From positions 32,424 through 96,423 of the forward strand of contig NZ_JABFAJ010000013.1 in assembly GCF_013085345.1 (NCBI RefSeq): DNA of 64,000 bases. Reading direction: 5' to 3'. Each line of letters opens with the position of its first letter. Positions within the stretch are counted from its first letter, which is position 1. A model generated the notes under the pieces. The model was not told the origin of the DNA, ran no database searches, and was given only the letters and a program-made list of their open reading frames with translations. The position numbers and the translations under genes are program-made. The stretch is from Isoptericola sediminis. GTDB taxonomy: Bacteria; Actinomycetota; Actinomycetes; Actinomycetales; Cellulomonadaceae. Positions 1 through 10,246 of the stretch are shown piece by piece.

Positions 1-233
1 CTGAGCTGGGTGAGGACCACACCCTTGTCGGGGATCCCGGGGGTGAGCACGTGGTCGTAGGCCGACACCCGGTCCGAGGCGACCACGAGCACCACGTCAC
101 CCAGCGGGTGCACCCCACCGAGCGCCGGCAGGTCCGGGAGGTACAGGTCGCGGACCTTGCCGGAGTAGGCGTGCCGCCACCCGGGCAGGTCGAGGGGGCC
201 ACCGGCGAAGGCCTCGGGCGTCTCGGTCGTCAC
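1..233 (-). CDS. purC: SAICAR synthetase, N-terminal part (cut by window edge)
   Basis: Phosphoribosylaminoimidazole-succinocarboxamide synthase joins aspartate to CAIR with ATP in purine synthesis. Only about 77 N-terminal residues lie in the window. They carry the family hallmarks: the ATP-loop motif SGKVRDLY (residues 24-31), [11 protein letters not shown] (51-61) and IPDKG (67-71). The start is a GTG at 233-231 that overlaps the purD stop as GTGA, so translation is probably coupled to purD. The rest of the gene lies outside the window. Confidence 0.93.
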   Translation of the reverse strand, partial: MTTETPEAFAGGPLDLPGWRHAYSGKVRDLYLPDLPALGGVHPLGDVVLVVASDRVSAYDHVLTPGIPDKGVVLTQL

Positions 234-1522
234 GGCACCCGCACCTCGCCCCGCTCGGCGGCCAGCGCGATGTCCGTGCGGTGGTGGGAGTCCGCGAGGT
301 GGATCTCGGCGACGCCGGCGTAGGCCGCGGCCCGGGCCGCGGCGAGGTCGGCGCCCCGGCCGACCACCGACAGCACCCGGCCGCCGGCGGAGACGAGCGT
401 GCCGTCCTCGGCCGTCGCGGTGCCGGCGTGCAGGACGTGCACACCCGGCAGGGCCTCGGCCGCCTCGATGCCGGTGATCGCATCACCTCGTCGCGGCGAC
501 TCCGGGTAGCCGGTCGCCGCGACGACGACGTTGACCACGGCCTCGGGCGACCAGTGCAGCGGTGCGTGCTGCTCGAGCTCTCCGCGGGCCGCGGCCAGCA
601 GCACGGACGACAACGGGGTCGTCAGGCGGGTCAGGACCGCCTGGATCTCCGGGTCGCCGAACCGGGCGTTGAACTCGACCACCCGGGCCCCGCGCGAGGT
701 CAGCGCGAGGCCGACGTAGAGCACGCCGACGAACGGGGTGCCGCGGTGCGCCATCTCGTCGATCGTCGGCTGCGCGATCCGGTCGACGACCTCGGCGACG
801 AGGCCCGACGGCGCCCAGTCCAGCGGGGTGTAGGCACCCATGCCGCCCGTGTTCGGCCCCTCGCCACCGTCGAACACCCGCTTGAAGTCCTGGGCGGGGA
901 CCATCGGGACCACCGAGGCGCCGTCGCACAGGCAGAAGAGCGAGACCTCCGGGCCGTCCAGGTACTCCTCGACGACGACCCGCCCCCCGGGTCGGGCACC
1001 GAGGGCCGCCTCCGCGTGCGCCAGCGCCTCCTTGCGGTCGGAGGTGACCACGACCCCCTTGCCGGCCGCCAGGCCGTCGTCCTTGACCACGTGCGGGGCG
1101 CCGAACGCGTCCAGGGCGGCGGCGACCTCGTCGCGGGTGGTGCACACGTGGGCCATCGCGGTGGGCACGTTCGCCGCCGCCATGACCTCCTTCGCGAACG
1201 ACTTCGACCCCTCGAGCCGAGCCGCCTCGGCGGAGGGCCCGAAGACCGGGACACCCGCGTCCCGGACCGCGTCCGCGACCCCGGCGACCAGCGGCGCCTC
1301 GGGGCCCACGACGACGAGGTCGGCACCGAGGTCGGTGGCCAGCGCGGCGATCGCGCCGCCGTCGACGGCGTCGACGGGGTGCAGGGTGGCCTCGCGGGCC
1401 ATCCCCGGGTTCCCGGGGGCCGCGTGCAGCTCGTGCGGCTCTCCTCCGAGGGCGTCTTCCGCGGCGAGGGCGTGGAGGATGGCGTGCTCGCGAGCACCGT
1501 TCCCGACGACGAGGATCTTCAC
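230..1522 (-). CDS. purD: phosphoribosylamine--glycine ligase (GARS)
   Basis: Makes glycinamide ribonucleotide from phosphoribosylamine, glycine and ATP, the second step of de novo purine synthesis. The 430-residue length is normal for monofunctional PurD. Visible motifs are the N-terminal GNGAREHAI (residues 7-15), the ATP-grasp segment [25 protein letters not shown] and [10 protein letters not shown]. The start is GTG (1522-1520). A TACACT hexamer at 1536-1531 lies 8 nt before it and no Shine-Dalgarno is seen, so purD may also be expressed from a leaderless promoter of its own inside the purA-purC cluster. It overlaps purC by 4 bp downstream. Confidence 0.97.
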   Translation of the reverse strand: MKILVVGNGAREHAILHALAAEDALGGEPHELHAAPGNPGMAREATLHPVDAVDGGAIAALATDLGADLVVVGPEAPLVAGVADAVRDAGVPVFGPSAEAARLEGSKSFAKEVMAAANVPTAMAHVCTTRDEVAAALDAFGAPHVVKDDGLAAGKGVVVTSDRKEALAHAEAALGARPGGRVVVEEYLDGPEVSLFCLCDGASVVPMVPAQDFKRVFDGGEGPNTGGMGAYTPLDWAPSGLVAEVVDRIAQPTIDEMAHRGTPFVGVLYVGLALTSRGARVVEFNARFGDPEIQAVLTRLTTPLSSVLLAAARGELEQHAPLHWSPEAVVNVVVAATGYPESPRRGDAITGIEAAEALPGVHVLHAGTATAEDGTLVSAGGRVLSVVGRGADLAAARAAAYAGVAEIHLADSHHRTDIALAAERGEVRVP

Positions 1523-1577
1523 GGGATCTCAGTGTAGGTGGAGCGGTCGGGGCCCGTGCGGGCGGTCCGGCGGACGG

Positions 1578-2285
1578 TCAGGACGGCACGGTCGCGTCCT
1601 GACCGGACGCCGCGAGGGAGTCGGCCACGAACCCGGTCCGCACCAGGTCGGCGACCGCGTCCCGCAGCCAGGACACGGCGTCCGGGGACCGGTCGCGCCC
1701 GGTGGCCACGGCCTGTCGGATCTCGGTGAACCGCGGCTCCAGCACCCGCACGTCGCCGCGATCCTCGGCCCAGCGGGTCACGGGCTGGCGGATCCCGGCG
1801 GCGACGTCGAGACCCTCCGCCTCGAACACGGCCGTCCCCTCCGCGCCCCGGACGAGCTGGGCGTGCCGCAGGGTCCGCGTCAGGGACAGGTCGTACGCCG
1901 ACCCCTCCTTGACCCCGATCCGCACCCCGGGGGCGTCGACCTCGGCGGCGGACCGCAGCGGCGAGGACGCGGGGACGGCGAAGACCCCCTCGATGAGGAC
2001 GTACGGGTCGGTGAACGCCACGTGCTCGGCGCGCTGCGGCTCGGCCGCGAGGAACCCGACGTCCGCCTGGCCGTCCCGGACGGCGGCGAACGCGTCCCGG
2101 GCGGCGTCGACGCAGGACAGCTCGATGAAGGTGCCGAGGTGGTCGGCCAGGGCACGGGCCAGGTCGACGGTGACGCCGGTGGGCGCCGACGCCGTGCCCT
2201 GGGCGAGCACCGGGTTGCCGAGGTTGATCACGGCGCGCAGCGCCCCCGTGGGGGCGAGCACGGCGGCCTCCGCGGCGCGGCTCAT
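1578..2285 (-). CDS. cytoplasmic solute-binding-like (SBP family 3) protein
   Basis: A 235-residue protein resembling the periplasmic amino-acid-binding family (SBP_bac_3). The typical order is visible: [25 protein letters not shown], a [16 protein letters not shown] segment and [15 protein letters not shown]. It begins directly with the mature fold and has neither signal peptide nor lipobox, so it should be cytoplasmic. Its ATG overlaps the purA stop by 4 bp (ATGA), so it is translated as part of the purine operon between purA and purD. No transporter genes are adjacent. A ligand-sensing or metabolite-binding role is possible but unproven. Confidence 0.8.
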   Translation of the reverse strand: MSRAAEAAVLAPTGALRAVINLGNPVLAQGTASAPTGVTVDLARALADHLGTFIELSCVDAARDAFAAVRDGQADVGFLAAEPQRAEHVAFTDPYVLIEGVFAVPASSPLRSAAEVDAPGVRIGVKEGSAYDLSLTRTLRHAQLVRGAEGTAVFEAEGLDVAAGIRQPVTRWAEDRGDVRVLEPRFTEIRQAVATGRDRSPDAVSWLRDAVADLVRTGFVADSLAASGQDATVPS

Positions 2286-3577
2286 GCCCGTGCGTGGATC
2301 AGGTCGTGGATCGGGATGATCTCGTCACGCCGCGGCCCGACCCCGACGGCGGAGATCCGGCAGCCCGACATCTTCTCGAGCGCCCGCACGTACGCCTGGG
2401 CGTTGGCCGGCAGCTCGTCGAAGGACCGGCACTGCGAGATGTCCTCCCACCAGCCGGGCAGCTCCTCGTAGATCGGCGTGGCGTGGTGGAACGCCGACTG
2501 GTCGTCCGGCATCTCGTCGTACCGGGTGCCGTCGACGTCGTAGGCGACGCAGACCGGGATCTTCTCGATGCCGGTCAGCACGTCGAGCTTGGTCACGACG
2601 AGGTCGGTGAGTCCGTTGACGCGTGCCGCGTACCGGGCGATGACCGCGTCGTACCAGCCGCAGCGCCGGGCACGTCCCGTGGTCACGCCGTACTCCCCGC
2701 CGGTCTTGAGCAGGTACTCGCCGTTCGCGTCGAACAGCTCGGTGGGGAACGGCCCCTCCCCCACACGGGTGGTGTACGCCTTGATGACGCCGATGATCGA
2801 GTCGATCCGGGTCGGCCCGACGCCGGACCCCGTGACCGCGCCGCCGGCGGTCGCGTTCGACGACGTCACGAACGGGTAGGTGCCGTGGTCGACGTCGAGC
2901 ATGGTCGCCTGGCCGCCCTCGAAGAGGACGTTGTGACCGGCGTCCAGCGCCTGGTTCAGCGCCAGCCCGGTGTCGGCGACCATCGGCCGCAGCCGTTCGG
3001 CGTGCCCGAGCAGCTCTTCGACGACCTCGTCGACCTCGACGGCGCGACGGTTGTAGACCTTCACCAGCAGGTGGTTCTTCTGGTCGAGCGCGCCCTCGAC
3101 CTTCTCGCGCAGGATCTTGGGGTCGAACAGGTCGGCGACCCGAATGCCCACGCGGTTGATCTTGTCGGCGTAGGCCGGGCCGATGCCCCGCCCGGTGGTG
3201 CCGATGCGCCGCTTGCCGAGGAACCGCTCGGTGACCTTGTCCACCGTGCGGTGGTACGAGGCGATGACGTGCGCACCGGAGGACACCATCAGCTTGGAGG
3301 TGTCGACGCCGCGGGCCTCGAGCGCGTCCAGCTCCTCGAAGAGGACGTCGATGTCGACCACGACACCGTTGGCGATGACCGGGGTCACACCGGGGGACAG
3401 GATGCCCGAGGGCAGGAGGTGCAGGGCGTACTTCTCGTCGCCGATCACCACCGTGTGCCCGGCGTTGTTGCCCCCGTTGAACTTGACCACGTAGTCGACG
3501 CGGTCACCGAGGAGGTCCGTCGCCTTCCCCTTGCCCTCATCGCCCCACTGGGCGCCGACGAGCACCACGGCTGGCAT
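2282..3577 (-). CDS. purA: adenylosuccinate synthetase
   Basis: Catalyses GTP-dependent joining of aspartate to IMP, the committed step to AMP. The signature QWGDEGKGK (residues 10-18) and the GHT motif of NNAGHT near residue 42 are present, and the 431-residue length is standard. Further family segments include [22 protein letters not shown] and [10 protein letters not shown]. The ATG at 3577 is preceded by a strong GAGGAGAG ribosome binding site, unlike many genes here. It is the first gene of the purA, SBP-like, purD, purC run. Confidence 0.98.
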   Translation of the reverse strand: MPAVVLVGAQWGDEGKGKATDLLGDRVDYVVKFNGGNNAGHTVVIGDEKYALHLLPSGILSPGVTPVIANGVVVDIDVLFEELDALEARGVDTSKLMVSSGAHVIASYHRTVDKVTERFLGKRRIGTTGRGIGPAYADKINRVGIRVADLFDPKILREKVEGALDQKNHLLVKVYNRRAVEVDEVVEELLGHAERLRPMVADTGLALNQALDAGHNVLFEGGQATMLDVDHGTYPFVTSSNATAGGAVTGSGVGPTRIDSIIGVIKAYTTRVGEGPFPTELFDANGEYLLKTGGEYGVTTGRARRCGWYDAVIARYAARVNGLTDLVVTKLDVLTGIEKIPVCVAYDVDGTRYDEMPDDQSAFHHATPIYEELPGWWEDISQCRSFDELPANAQAYVRALEKMSGCRISAVGVGPRRDEIIPIHDLIHARA

Positions 3578-3674
3578 GGATCAACTCTCCTCGTTCGTCG
3601 ATGAGACCCGGAGGATCCCGCCGGGCCTCGCCAGAGTTTACCCGGCCATGACCTGGTGTCCCAGGCAGCGCGCC

Positions 3675-4052
3675 CTAGGCGGGTCGGGGACGCTGCGGCA
3701 GCTCGACCGACGCGGCACCCGTGGCCGTGTCCGACTGCTCGCAGTGGTGGTCGGTGTCGATCCGGAAGAGGTCGAGGGCGCCGCACACCTCGAGCACGAA
3801 GAGGTCGCGGTCGTCGGCGCCGCGCAGGACCGTGGCCCCGCCGCGCTTGCGACCCGCGTCGGCGAGCGAGATGAGGAACGCCGCACCGGTGGAGTCCATG
3901 AAGGTCACCCGGCACATGTCGATCACCAGGAGCTGACGGCGGAGGCCGACGACGCGCGCCGCGATCTCGGGGAACTGGTCCCGTTCGGCGAGGTCGAGGT
4001 CGCCGGCGATCACGAGCGTCGTCGTCGTGGAGGACGTCGCGATCTCGATCAT
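3675..4052 (-). CDS. STAS-domain anti-sigma factor antagonist
   Basis: A 125-residue single STAS domain like SpoIIAA/RsbV. These proteins bind an anti-sigma kinase when dephosphorylated and are inactivated by serine phosphorylation. The phosphorylatable serine sits in FMDSTGAAFL, preceded by the LLVIDMCRVT strand. The frame is open further upstream, but the protein clearly begins at MIEIATSS (ATG 4052-4050); the extension would run across the promoter of the divergent gene. It probably acts with the PAS-GAF-PP2C regulator and the second STAS protein nearby. The C-terminal tail of about 20 residues is not part of the fold. Confidence 0.88.
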   Translation of the reverse strand: MIEIATSSTTTTLVIAGDLDLAERDQFPEIAARVVGLRRQLLVIDMCRVTFMDSTGAAFLISLADAGRKRGGATVLRGADDRDLFVLEVCGALDLFRIDTDHHCEQSDTATGAASVELPQRPRPA

Positions 4053-4152
4053 GTGCCCGAGCCTACCGTCGCACCCCGGAGTTCCGCGCCTCGGGACGGC
4101 GAGGGCCGCGTCCGCGTGGCAGGCCCGCGCACCCCCCTGGGAGGATGACGCC

Positions 4153-4590
4153 ATGAACCCTCTGACCGACAACCTGCTGTCCGGACCCGACCCGACGCTC
4201 CTGCCCGACGACCACGCGGCGGTGCGGGAGGCCCTGGAGACCGGTGAGGACCCGGCGGTCCTGGCGGCGGCGCACCCGGCGGCCAGCACGGCCTGGGCCG
4301 TCCTGGCCGAGCAGACCCTCGCGGGCGGCGACGACGTCACCCGCTCCGTGACGGCCTACGCCTACGCACGCACCGGCTACCACCGGGGCCTGGACGCCCT
4401 GCGCCGGGCGGGGTGGCGCGGCCAGGGACCGGTGCCGGTCGACCACACCCCGAACCAGGGGTTCCTGCGGGCCCTGCTGGCGCTGTCGGAGGCCGCCGCG
4501 CGGATCGGCGAGACGGACGAGGCGGAGCGCTGCGCGCAGCTCCTGACGGACTCCGGGGTCTCGGCCGCCGACGTCCGCGCGCTGCGCTGA
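4153..4590 (+). CDS. DUF3151 family protein
   Basis: A 145-residue protein of the actinobacterial DUF3151 family, matching the style of Mycobacterium tuberculosis Rv0360c. That gene lies close to fba (Rv0363c), as this one does, so the neighbourhood is partly conserved. The repeated short helices (PAASTAWAVLAE, TAYAYARTGYHRGLDALRR, DEAERCAQLL) look like a small alpha-helical bundle; residues WRGQGPVP and HTPNQGFL are characteristic. The start chosen is ATG 4153, which has GGGAGG 13-8 nt upstream. Function is unknown. Confidence 0.88.
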   Translation: MNPLTDNLLSGPDPTLLPDDHAAVREALETGEDPAVLAAAHPAASTAWAVLAEQTLAGGDDVTRSVTAYAYARTGYHRGLDALRRAGWRGQGPVPVDHTPNQGFLRALLALSEAAARIGETDEAERCAQLLTDSGVSAADVRALR

Positions 4591-4631
4591 CCCCTGTCCC
4601 GGCCCGGCGGGCCGGCGCCGGGCCGGGCCGG

Positions 4632-6827
4632 CTACGCGGGTCCTGACCCGCTGGTCAGGTCGGGGCGCAGCTTGGCCCAGACCAGCTTTCCCGACGCGCT
4701 GGGCCGCCATCCCCAGTCCGCCAGGCGTTCGACGATCTGCATGCCGAACCCGCCGAGCCGGTTCGGGTGCCCGTCCGTGGCGACCGGTGGCGCCGGGTTG
4801 GAGTCCTCGACCTCGATGCGCAGGCCGTCCCCCGTGTCGAACAGCCGGAGCGCGATGTTGCCCCAGCCGTGCAGCACACCGTTGGCGACCAGCTCGCTCA
4901 CGACGAGCTCGGCCGCCGCGGACTCCGCCAGCCCCCACGCCTGCGAGGTGCGCAGGACCGCGTGGCGGGCACGGCCGATGGAGGCCGGTTCGCTCGGCAG
5001 CAGCCAGCGGCGCGAGCGGGGGCTCAGCGCCGTGACCCGGTGGTCGGCCTCCGGGTCGGGCACCCGCACCACGACGATCGCGACGTCGTCCTCGGGCGAG
5101 TCGGCCAGCCGGGACAGCAGCTCCTCCCCGACGCCCGCGGCGTCGCGGGCCGTGATGCGCCCGGACATCTCCGTCAGCGTCTCCAGCCCGCGCTTGAGGG
5201 ACCGGTCGCGACGCTCGATGAGCCCGTCGGTGTAGAAGACCAGCACGTCCCCGCGACGCAGGACCTCGTGCCCGGTCTCGCGGGGCTCGTTGCCGAAGCC
5301 GACGAGCATGCCGCCCGCCCCGTTCAGCAGGCGTGTGCCGCCGTCCCGGAGCAGCAGCGGCGGGAGGTGCCCGGCGCGGGTGTACTCCAGGCCCCAGCTG
5401 TCGTCCTCGGTCCGGTGCTGCAGCGCGGCGTAGACCATCGACGCCGGCCGCGGCACCCGCATCCCGGCCACGAGCTGGTCGACGCGGTCGAGCACGGTCC
5501 CCGGGGTCGTCAGCTCGTAGGCGTAGGCCCGCACCACGGACCGCAGCTGACCCATCGCCGCGGCCGCCTCGACGTCGTGCCCGACGACGTCGCCGATGAC
5601 CAGGCCGACCGTCCCGTCGGCGATCTGGAGGACGTCGTACCAGTCGCCGCCCACCTGCGCGTGCTCGGCGTTCGGCGCGTAGTAGGTCCACACGTCCAGC
5701 CCGGTCACGTCCGCCTGCTCGGGCAGCATGGCACGCTGCAGGGCCTCGGCGAGCCGGTGCTCGCGCGCGTACAGCCGCGCGTTGTCGATCGCGGTGCCGG
5801 CGCGGCGGGCCACGACCTCGACCACGGTGGACACGTGGTCCAGCCCCGGTGCGGGTCCCGACTCCGGCACGGGCTCGTCCCCGTCCCAGGTGACGAGGAG
5901 ACCGAGGACACGACGTCGGCCCGCCACCGCGTGCACCACCGCCTCCCGGGGCACCGCGCCCGTCTCGGCGACGACCCGGTGCATCAGGTCCCGCCGCAAC
6001 CACCCCGCGGCCGAGGACGGGTCGAAACGGCCCTCGAGGCTCAGCCGCACCGGCCCGTCGACGGCGCCGTCGAGCAGCTGCTGCACGTCGTCCACCACGG
6101 GCTCGGGGACCTCCGACACGTCCCCGGTGAGGGCGGGTTCGAGCCGGTCGTGCGTCCGGTCTTCGGGGACGTAGCGCGTGTGACGCCGTCCGCGACCCGA
6201 CGGCGGGGATGCGACGTCGACGCCCTCGGCGAAGAGCAGCCCGTCGTCGTTGACGTAGAACCCCGCCCAGGGCACGAGGGAGCGCAGCAGGTCGGCGATG
6301 TCCCGCAGCGCGAACGGGTACTCGAGGTCGCCGAGGAGATCGGTGGTCTGCGCGATGAGGTCCAGGTCGGCGCGCTGCCGGCGTTCGACCTCCAGCGACG
6401 CGAGCTGCGCCGCCTGCTGGTCGACGTACTCGGAGACGTCGGTGGTCACGCCGACCCAGTACTCGGGGAGCCCGTGGTCGGTCGGCAGCGGGGTGACGTC
6501 GACCTGCAGCCACGTGGTGCGGCCGTCGCTGCGACGGGTGCTCACGATCCTCCGCATCGCGCGGCCGGCCTTGAGGTCCTCCTGGGCGGCGGTGCGCTGG
6601 GGGTCGTCCTCGACGAGCGCGAGCAGGGAGTTCGGGCCGAGGAGCGCCAGCTCCTCGATGCCCACGCCACCCAGCTCCTCGAACGCCCGGTTGACCCAGA
6701 GCACAGGCATGCCGAGGCTCCAGGCACCCGTGACGAAGGCCGGGACGGTCGTGACGGACAGCGCGGCCGCGAGCCGGGAGGCGGGAACGGGCAGAACGTC
6801 GGCGGACGAACCGGGCATTTGGTCCAT
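4632..6827 (-). CDS. PAS-GAF-SpoIIE phosphatase with C-terminal HATPase
   Basis: A 731-residue regulator of the RsbU/PP2C type. Domains in order: a PAS-like sensor (about 20-140, containing AFEELGG and WLQVDVTPLP), a GAF-like region (about 150-340), a SpoIIE/PP2C phosphatase (about 355-570, with VGGDWYDVLQIADG and IGDVVGHDVEAAA, and DDVAIVVVRV at its end), and an RsbW-like HATPase_c domain (about 590-715, N-box ELVVSELVANGVLHG, then EVEDSNP and GGFGMQIV). Phosphatase and anti-sigma kinase modules are thus on one chain. Its likely substrates are the two STAS proteins either side. ATG 6827 was chosen because GGGAGGGGG lies just upstream; the frame is open for 69 more codons. Confidence 0.9.
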   Translation of the reverse strand: MDQMPGSSADVLPVPASRLAAALSVTTVPAFVTGAWSLGMPVLWVNRAFEELGGVGIEELALLGPNSLLALVEDDPQRTAAQEDLKAGRAMRRIVSTRRSDGRTTWLQVDVTPLPTDHGLPEYWVGVTTDVSEYVDQQAAQLASLEVERRQRADLDLIAQTTDLLGDLEYPFALRDIADLLRSLVPWAGFYVNDDGLLFAEGVDVASPPSGRGRRHTRYVPEDRTHDRLEPALTGDVSEVPEPVVDDVQQLLDGAVDGPVRLSLEGRFDPSSAAGWLRRDLMHRVVAETGAVPREAVVHAVAGRRRVLGLLVTWDGDEPVPESGPAPGLDHVSTVVEVVARRAGTAIDNARLYAREHRLAEALQRAMLPEQADVTGLDVWTYYAPNAEHAQVGGDWYDVLQIADGTVGLVIGDVVGHDVEAAAAMGQLRSVVRAYAYELTTPGTVLDRVDQLVAGMRVPRPASMVYAALQHRTEDDSWGLEYTRAGHLPPLLLRDGGTRLLNGAGGMLVGFGNEPRETGHEVLRRGDVLVFYTDGLIERRDRSLKRGLETLTEMSGRITARDAAGVGEELLSRLADSPEDDVAIVVVRVPDPEADHRVTALSPRSRRWLLPSEPASIGRARHAVLRTSQAWGLAESAAAELVVSELVANGVLHGWGNIALRLFDTGDGLRIEVEDSNPAPPVATDGHPNRLGGFGMQIVERLADWGWRPSASGKLVWAKLRPDLTSGSGPA

Positions 6828-6941
6828 TGCCCCCTCCCTTCTCAACGTCTCGCGGCCAGGTTGGTGCATCGGGGGGCCATTCAACCGTAGATTGGTGTCC
6901 GCCGAGACGTGAGGTGAGCGAAAGCTCGAGGAAGGAGCACC

Positions 6942-7358
6942 GTGCAGGACGCATCCAATGCGGCGCACCCCCCGGACGACGGGGACGGTGACAAGAACGC
7001 GGCGCCCCAGATCGGCGACCCCGCGAGCATCCATGTGATCGTGGGGAGCTCACGCGCTCGCGTGGTCCTCTCGGGCGAGATCGACGCCGACGTCAGCTCC
7101 GAGCTGGGCGAGGCCATCTCCGACGCGGAGGCCTCCGGGCTGCCGGTCGAGATCGACGCCCACCACGTGACCTTCATGGACTCCTCCGGCGTGGCCTTCC
7201 TGGCGCGCCTCGCCTCGCGCAGCCCGCACACGGTGCGCATCCTGCGCGCACCGCCGACGGTGCGCTTCCTGCTGGAGGTCACGCGGATCGGCGAGCTGCT
7301 GGAGATCGTCGACGACGACCCCGGTGTCGACCTGGACATCACCTCGGCCCAGCACTGA
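6942..7358 (+). CDS. STAS-domain anti-sigma factor antagonist
   Basis: A 138-residue STAS protein with the phosphoacceptor motif FMDSSGVAFL and the conserved VVLSGEIDADVSSEL strand-helix unit. The N-terminal 35 residues are acidic and disordered-looking. It starts at GTG 6942 behind GAAGGAG and is divergent from the PAS-GAF-PP2C gene, sharing a 114-bp intergenic region, so the two are probably co-regulated. Together with the STAS gene at 3.7-4.05 kb it forms a local partner-switch set; no sigma factor gene is present in the window. Confidence 0.88.
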   Translation: MQDASNAAHPPDDGDGDKNAAPQIGDPASIHVIVGSSRARVVLSGEIDADVSSELGEAISDAEASGLPVEIDAHHVTFMDSSGVAFLARLASRSPHTVRILRAPPTVRFLLEVTRIGELLEIVDDDPGVDLDITSAQH

Positions 7359-7366
7359 GCCTGCAC

Positions 7367-7410
7367 GCACCGACGCCCCGCCGCTCCGAGGAGCGGCGGG
7401 GCGTCGGTGC
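7367..7410. terminator. bidirectional hairpin between STAS gene and fba
   Basis: A perfect 21-bp inverted repeat (7367-7387 with 7390-7410) with a 2-base centre lies between the convergent STAS and aldolase genes. It is very GC-rich and lacks a T-run, as is usual for high-GC actinobacterial terminators. Confidence 0.8.
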
Positions 7411-7425
7411 GTCAGCGGAGGCTGA

Positions 7426-8445
<1,020 letters not shown>

Positions 8446-8640
8446 CTGCGGTACTCCAATGAGGGGACGTACGAGGGACGACGCAGGCGGGCGACGTCCC
8501 ACCGTCGCTGGTGGCCGGCGAGCACGCAGCCCACATGCATCCGGATTTTCTCACGTCCGACGCATCACCGTCACATGGCGTCGCACAGGATGAGACGGTC
8601 GCCCGGGTCATCGGTGGCGCGACGGGACGTCACGGGCGGT

Positions 8641-9252
8641 TCACAGGTGCTGCGACGCCCAGGCGTGCAGGGCGATCGCCGCTGCGGCGCCGGCGTTCAA
8701 CGACCGTGTCGACCCGTGCTGGGTGATGTGGACGACGACGTCGCACACCGCCTGCGCCTGCGGGGTCAGCCCGTCGGACTCCTGGCCGAGGAGCAGCACG
8801 CACCGCGGCGGCAGCTCGCGGCGCTCGAGCGCCACCGAGCCCGGCACGTTGTCCACACCGACCACGGGCAGGCGTTCGCCGGCCGCCCACGCGGCGAAGG
8901 ACTCGGCGTCCGGGTGGTGCTGGACGTGCAGGTAGCGGTCGGTGACCATCGCACCGCGCCGGTTCCAGCGCCGCCGGCCCACGATGTGCACGCCGGCGAC
9001 GTTGAAGGCGTTCGCGGTGCGCACCACGGAGCCGATGTTCAGGTCGTGCGCCCAGTTCTCGATCGCGACGTGCAGCTGCCGGTCCGGCGGACGACGTCGG
9101 TCCATGTCCGCCACGATCGCCTCGACCGACCAGTAGCGGTACGCGTCGACGACGTTGCGCCGGTCGCCGTGCTCGAGCAGCTCGGGGTCGTAGCGCGGGT
9201 CGTCGGGCCAGGGCCCGGCCCACGGACCGACGCCGACGACCCGGTCACTCAT
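8641..9252 (-). CDS. TrmH/SpoU-family RNA methyltransferase
   Basis: A 203-residue SpoU-type SAM-dependent 2'-O-methyltransferase with a trefoil knot. Motif 1 is [12 protein letters not shown], motif 2 is [11 protein letters not shown] and motif 3 is [15 protein letters not shown]. The target nucleotide cannot be told from the sequence. The ATG overlaps the end of the DUF368 gene by 8 bp (ATGAGTGA), so the two are cotranscribed. Confidence 0.9.
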   Translation of the reverse strand: MSDRVVGVGPWAGPWPDDPRYDPELLEHGDRRNVVDAYRYWSVEAIVADMDRRRPPDRQLHVAIENWAHDLNIGSVVRTANAFNVAGVHIVGRRRWNRRGAMVTDRYLHVQHHPDAESFAAWAAGERLPVVGVDNVPGSVALERRELPPRCVLLLGQESDGLTPQAQAVCDVVVHITQHGSTRSLNAGAAAAIALHAWASQHL

Positions 9253-10216
9253 CGCCGTCCCGCGTGGACTCCCACCAGAACAGCGCGCCGACCACCGCGG
9301 CCCCCGCGAGGGCCAGCAGCAGGGGGCCGACGACGGCGCTCGCGTCGTCCGGGGCCAGCAGCCCGCCGTCGGCGTCCTGCCACGGCCACAGGGCCCGCAG
9401 CGAGCCGATCATGAGCCCGGCGAGCACCGCCATCGTGCCCTGCCGCCGGTGCTCGAGCAGCCAGTGCAGCAGCTTGACGAACGAGGCCAGGCCGACGGCG
9501 GCACCGACGACGAACGCGCCCAGGAAGGCCAGGTCGCGGTCCTCGACGGCCTGCTGGACCGGGATGTACAGCCCGAGGATCACCAGCAGCGTCGACCCCG
9601 AGACGCCCGGCAGCACGAGCGCGTTGATGGCGACCGCCGCCGACCCGGCGACGTACCACAGCGAGGGGTCGACGACCTGCGACGGCGGCAGCCCGACGAA
9701 GAAGAACCCGACCACGGCGGCACCCAGCAGCAGCACGGCGTCCAGCGGCCGGAACCGGCGGGGCATCATGCTCAGCGGCACCAGCACCGACACGGCGATC
9801 ATGCCGAAGAACACCGACCGCACCGGGACCGGGTTCTCCTCGAGCAGCGGGGCGATCGTGTTCAGCGAGGCGAGGAGCACCACCACCATGCCGCCCAGCA
9901 CGGGGGCGAGGAAGCGCCAGTCCACCGCCCGCAGCGCCCGGCCGGCCGGGCGCAGCCCGTGCCCCTGCGCCACGCCCTGGACCAGCTCGCGGCCGGCGTG
10001 CACGACCTGGCTCGCCGCGGCCAGCAGCTGGTCGTACAGACCCGTGATGAGCGCGACGGTGCCGCCGGAGATGCCGGGGACGGACTCGGCCATGCCGACC
10101 AGCCCGCCGCGGGCCGCCAGGCCCGGGGCGGAACGCCAGCTCGTGCCGGGCGCGGGGGCCGCGTGGCGGCGGACGGCACCGGTGTGGGTCGGAGGATCTG
10201 CGTGCTCGTCGGTCAC
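9245..10216 (-). CDS. DUF368 polytopic membrane protein (PopT-type)
   Basis: A 323-residue integral membrane protein of the DUF368 family. Members have been described as undecaprenyl-phosphate translocases (PopT), recycling the lipid carrier for cell-wall synthesis. The two internal signature repeats are visible: [25 protein letters not shown] near the N-terminus (residues about 38-62) and [15 protein letters not shown] in the second half. About eight hydrophobic segments are seen. It starts at GTG 10216 with a TAGGCT box 6 nt upstream and no Shine-Dalgarno, so the mRNA is probably leaderless. The transport assignment rests on family knowledge. Confidence 0.88.
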   Translation of the reverse strand: MTDEHADPPTHTGAVRRHAAPAPGTSWRSAPGLAARGGLVGMAESVPGISGGTVALITGLYDQLLAAASQVVHAGRELVQGVAQGHGLRPAGRALRAVDWRFLAPVLGGMVVVLLASLNTIAPLLEENPVPVRSVFFGMIAVSVLVPLSMMPRRFRPLDAVLLLGAAVVGFFFVGLPPSQVVDPSLWYVAGSAAVAINALVLPGVSGSTLLVILGLYIPVQQAVEDRDLAFLGAFVVGAAVGLASFVKLLHWLLEHRRQGTMAVLAGLMIGSLRALWPWQDADGGLLAPDDASAVVGPLLLALAGAAVVGALFWWESTRDGDE

Positions 10217-10222
10217 GCTCGA

Positions 10223-10239
10223 AGCCTACGGGCTACGGT
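10223..10239. promoter_or_regulatory. overlapping divergent leaderless promoters
   Basis: Between start codons 30 bp apart lie TAGGCT on the minus strand (10228-10223, 6 nt before GTG 10216) and TACGGT on the plus strand (10234-10239, 7 nt before ATG 10247). Neither gene has a Shine-Dalgarno, so both transcripts should begin at or next to the start codon. Confidence 0.65.
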
Positions 10240-10246
10240 GTCTGCC

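Noticed and set aside
6828..7053. Upstream extension of the PAS-GAF-PP2C gene
   Set aside because: The extension covers the divergent promoter region of the STAS gene, and a strong ribosome binding site supports ATG 6827.
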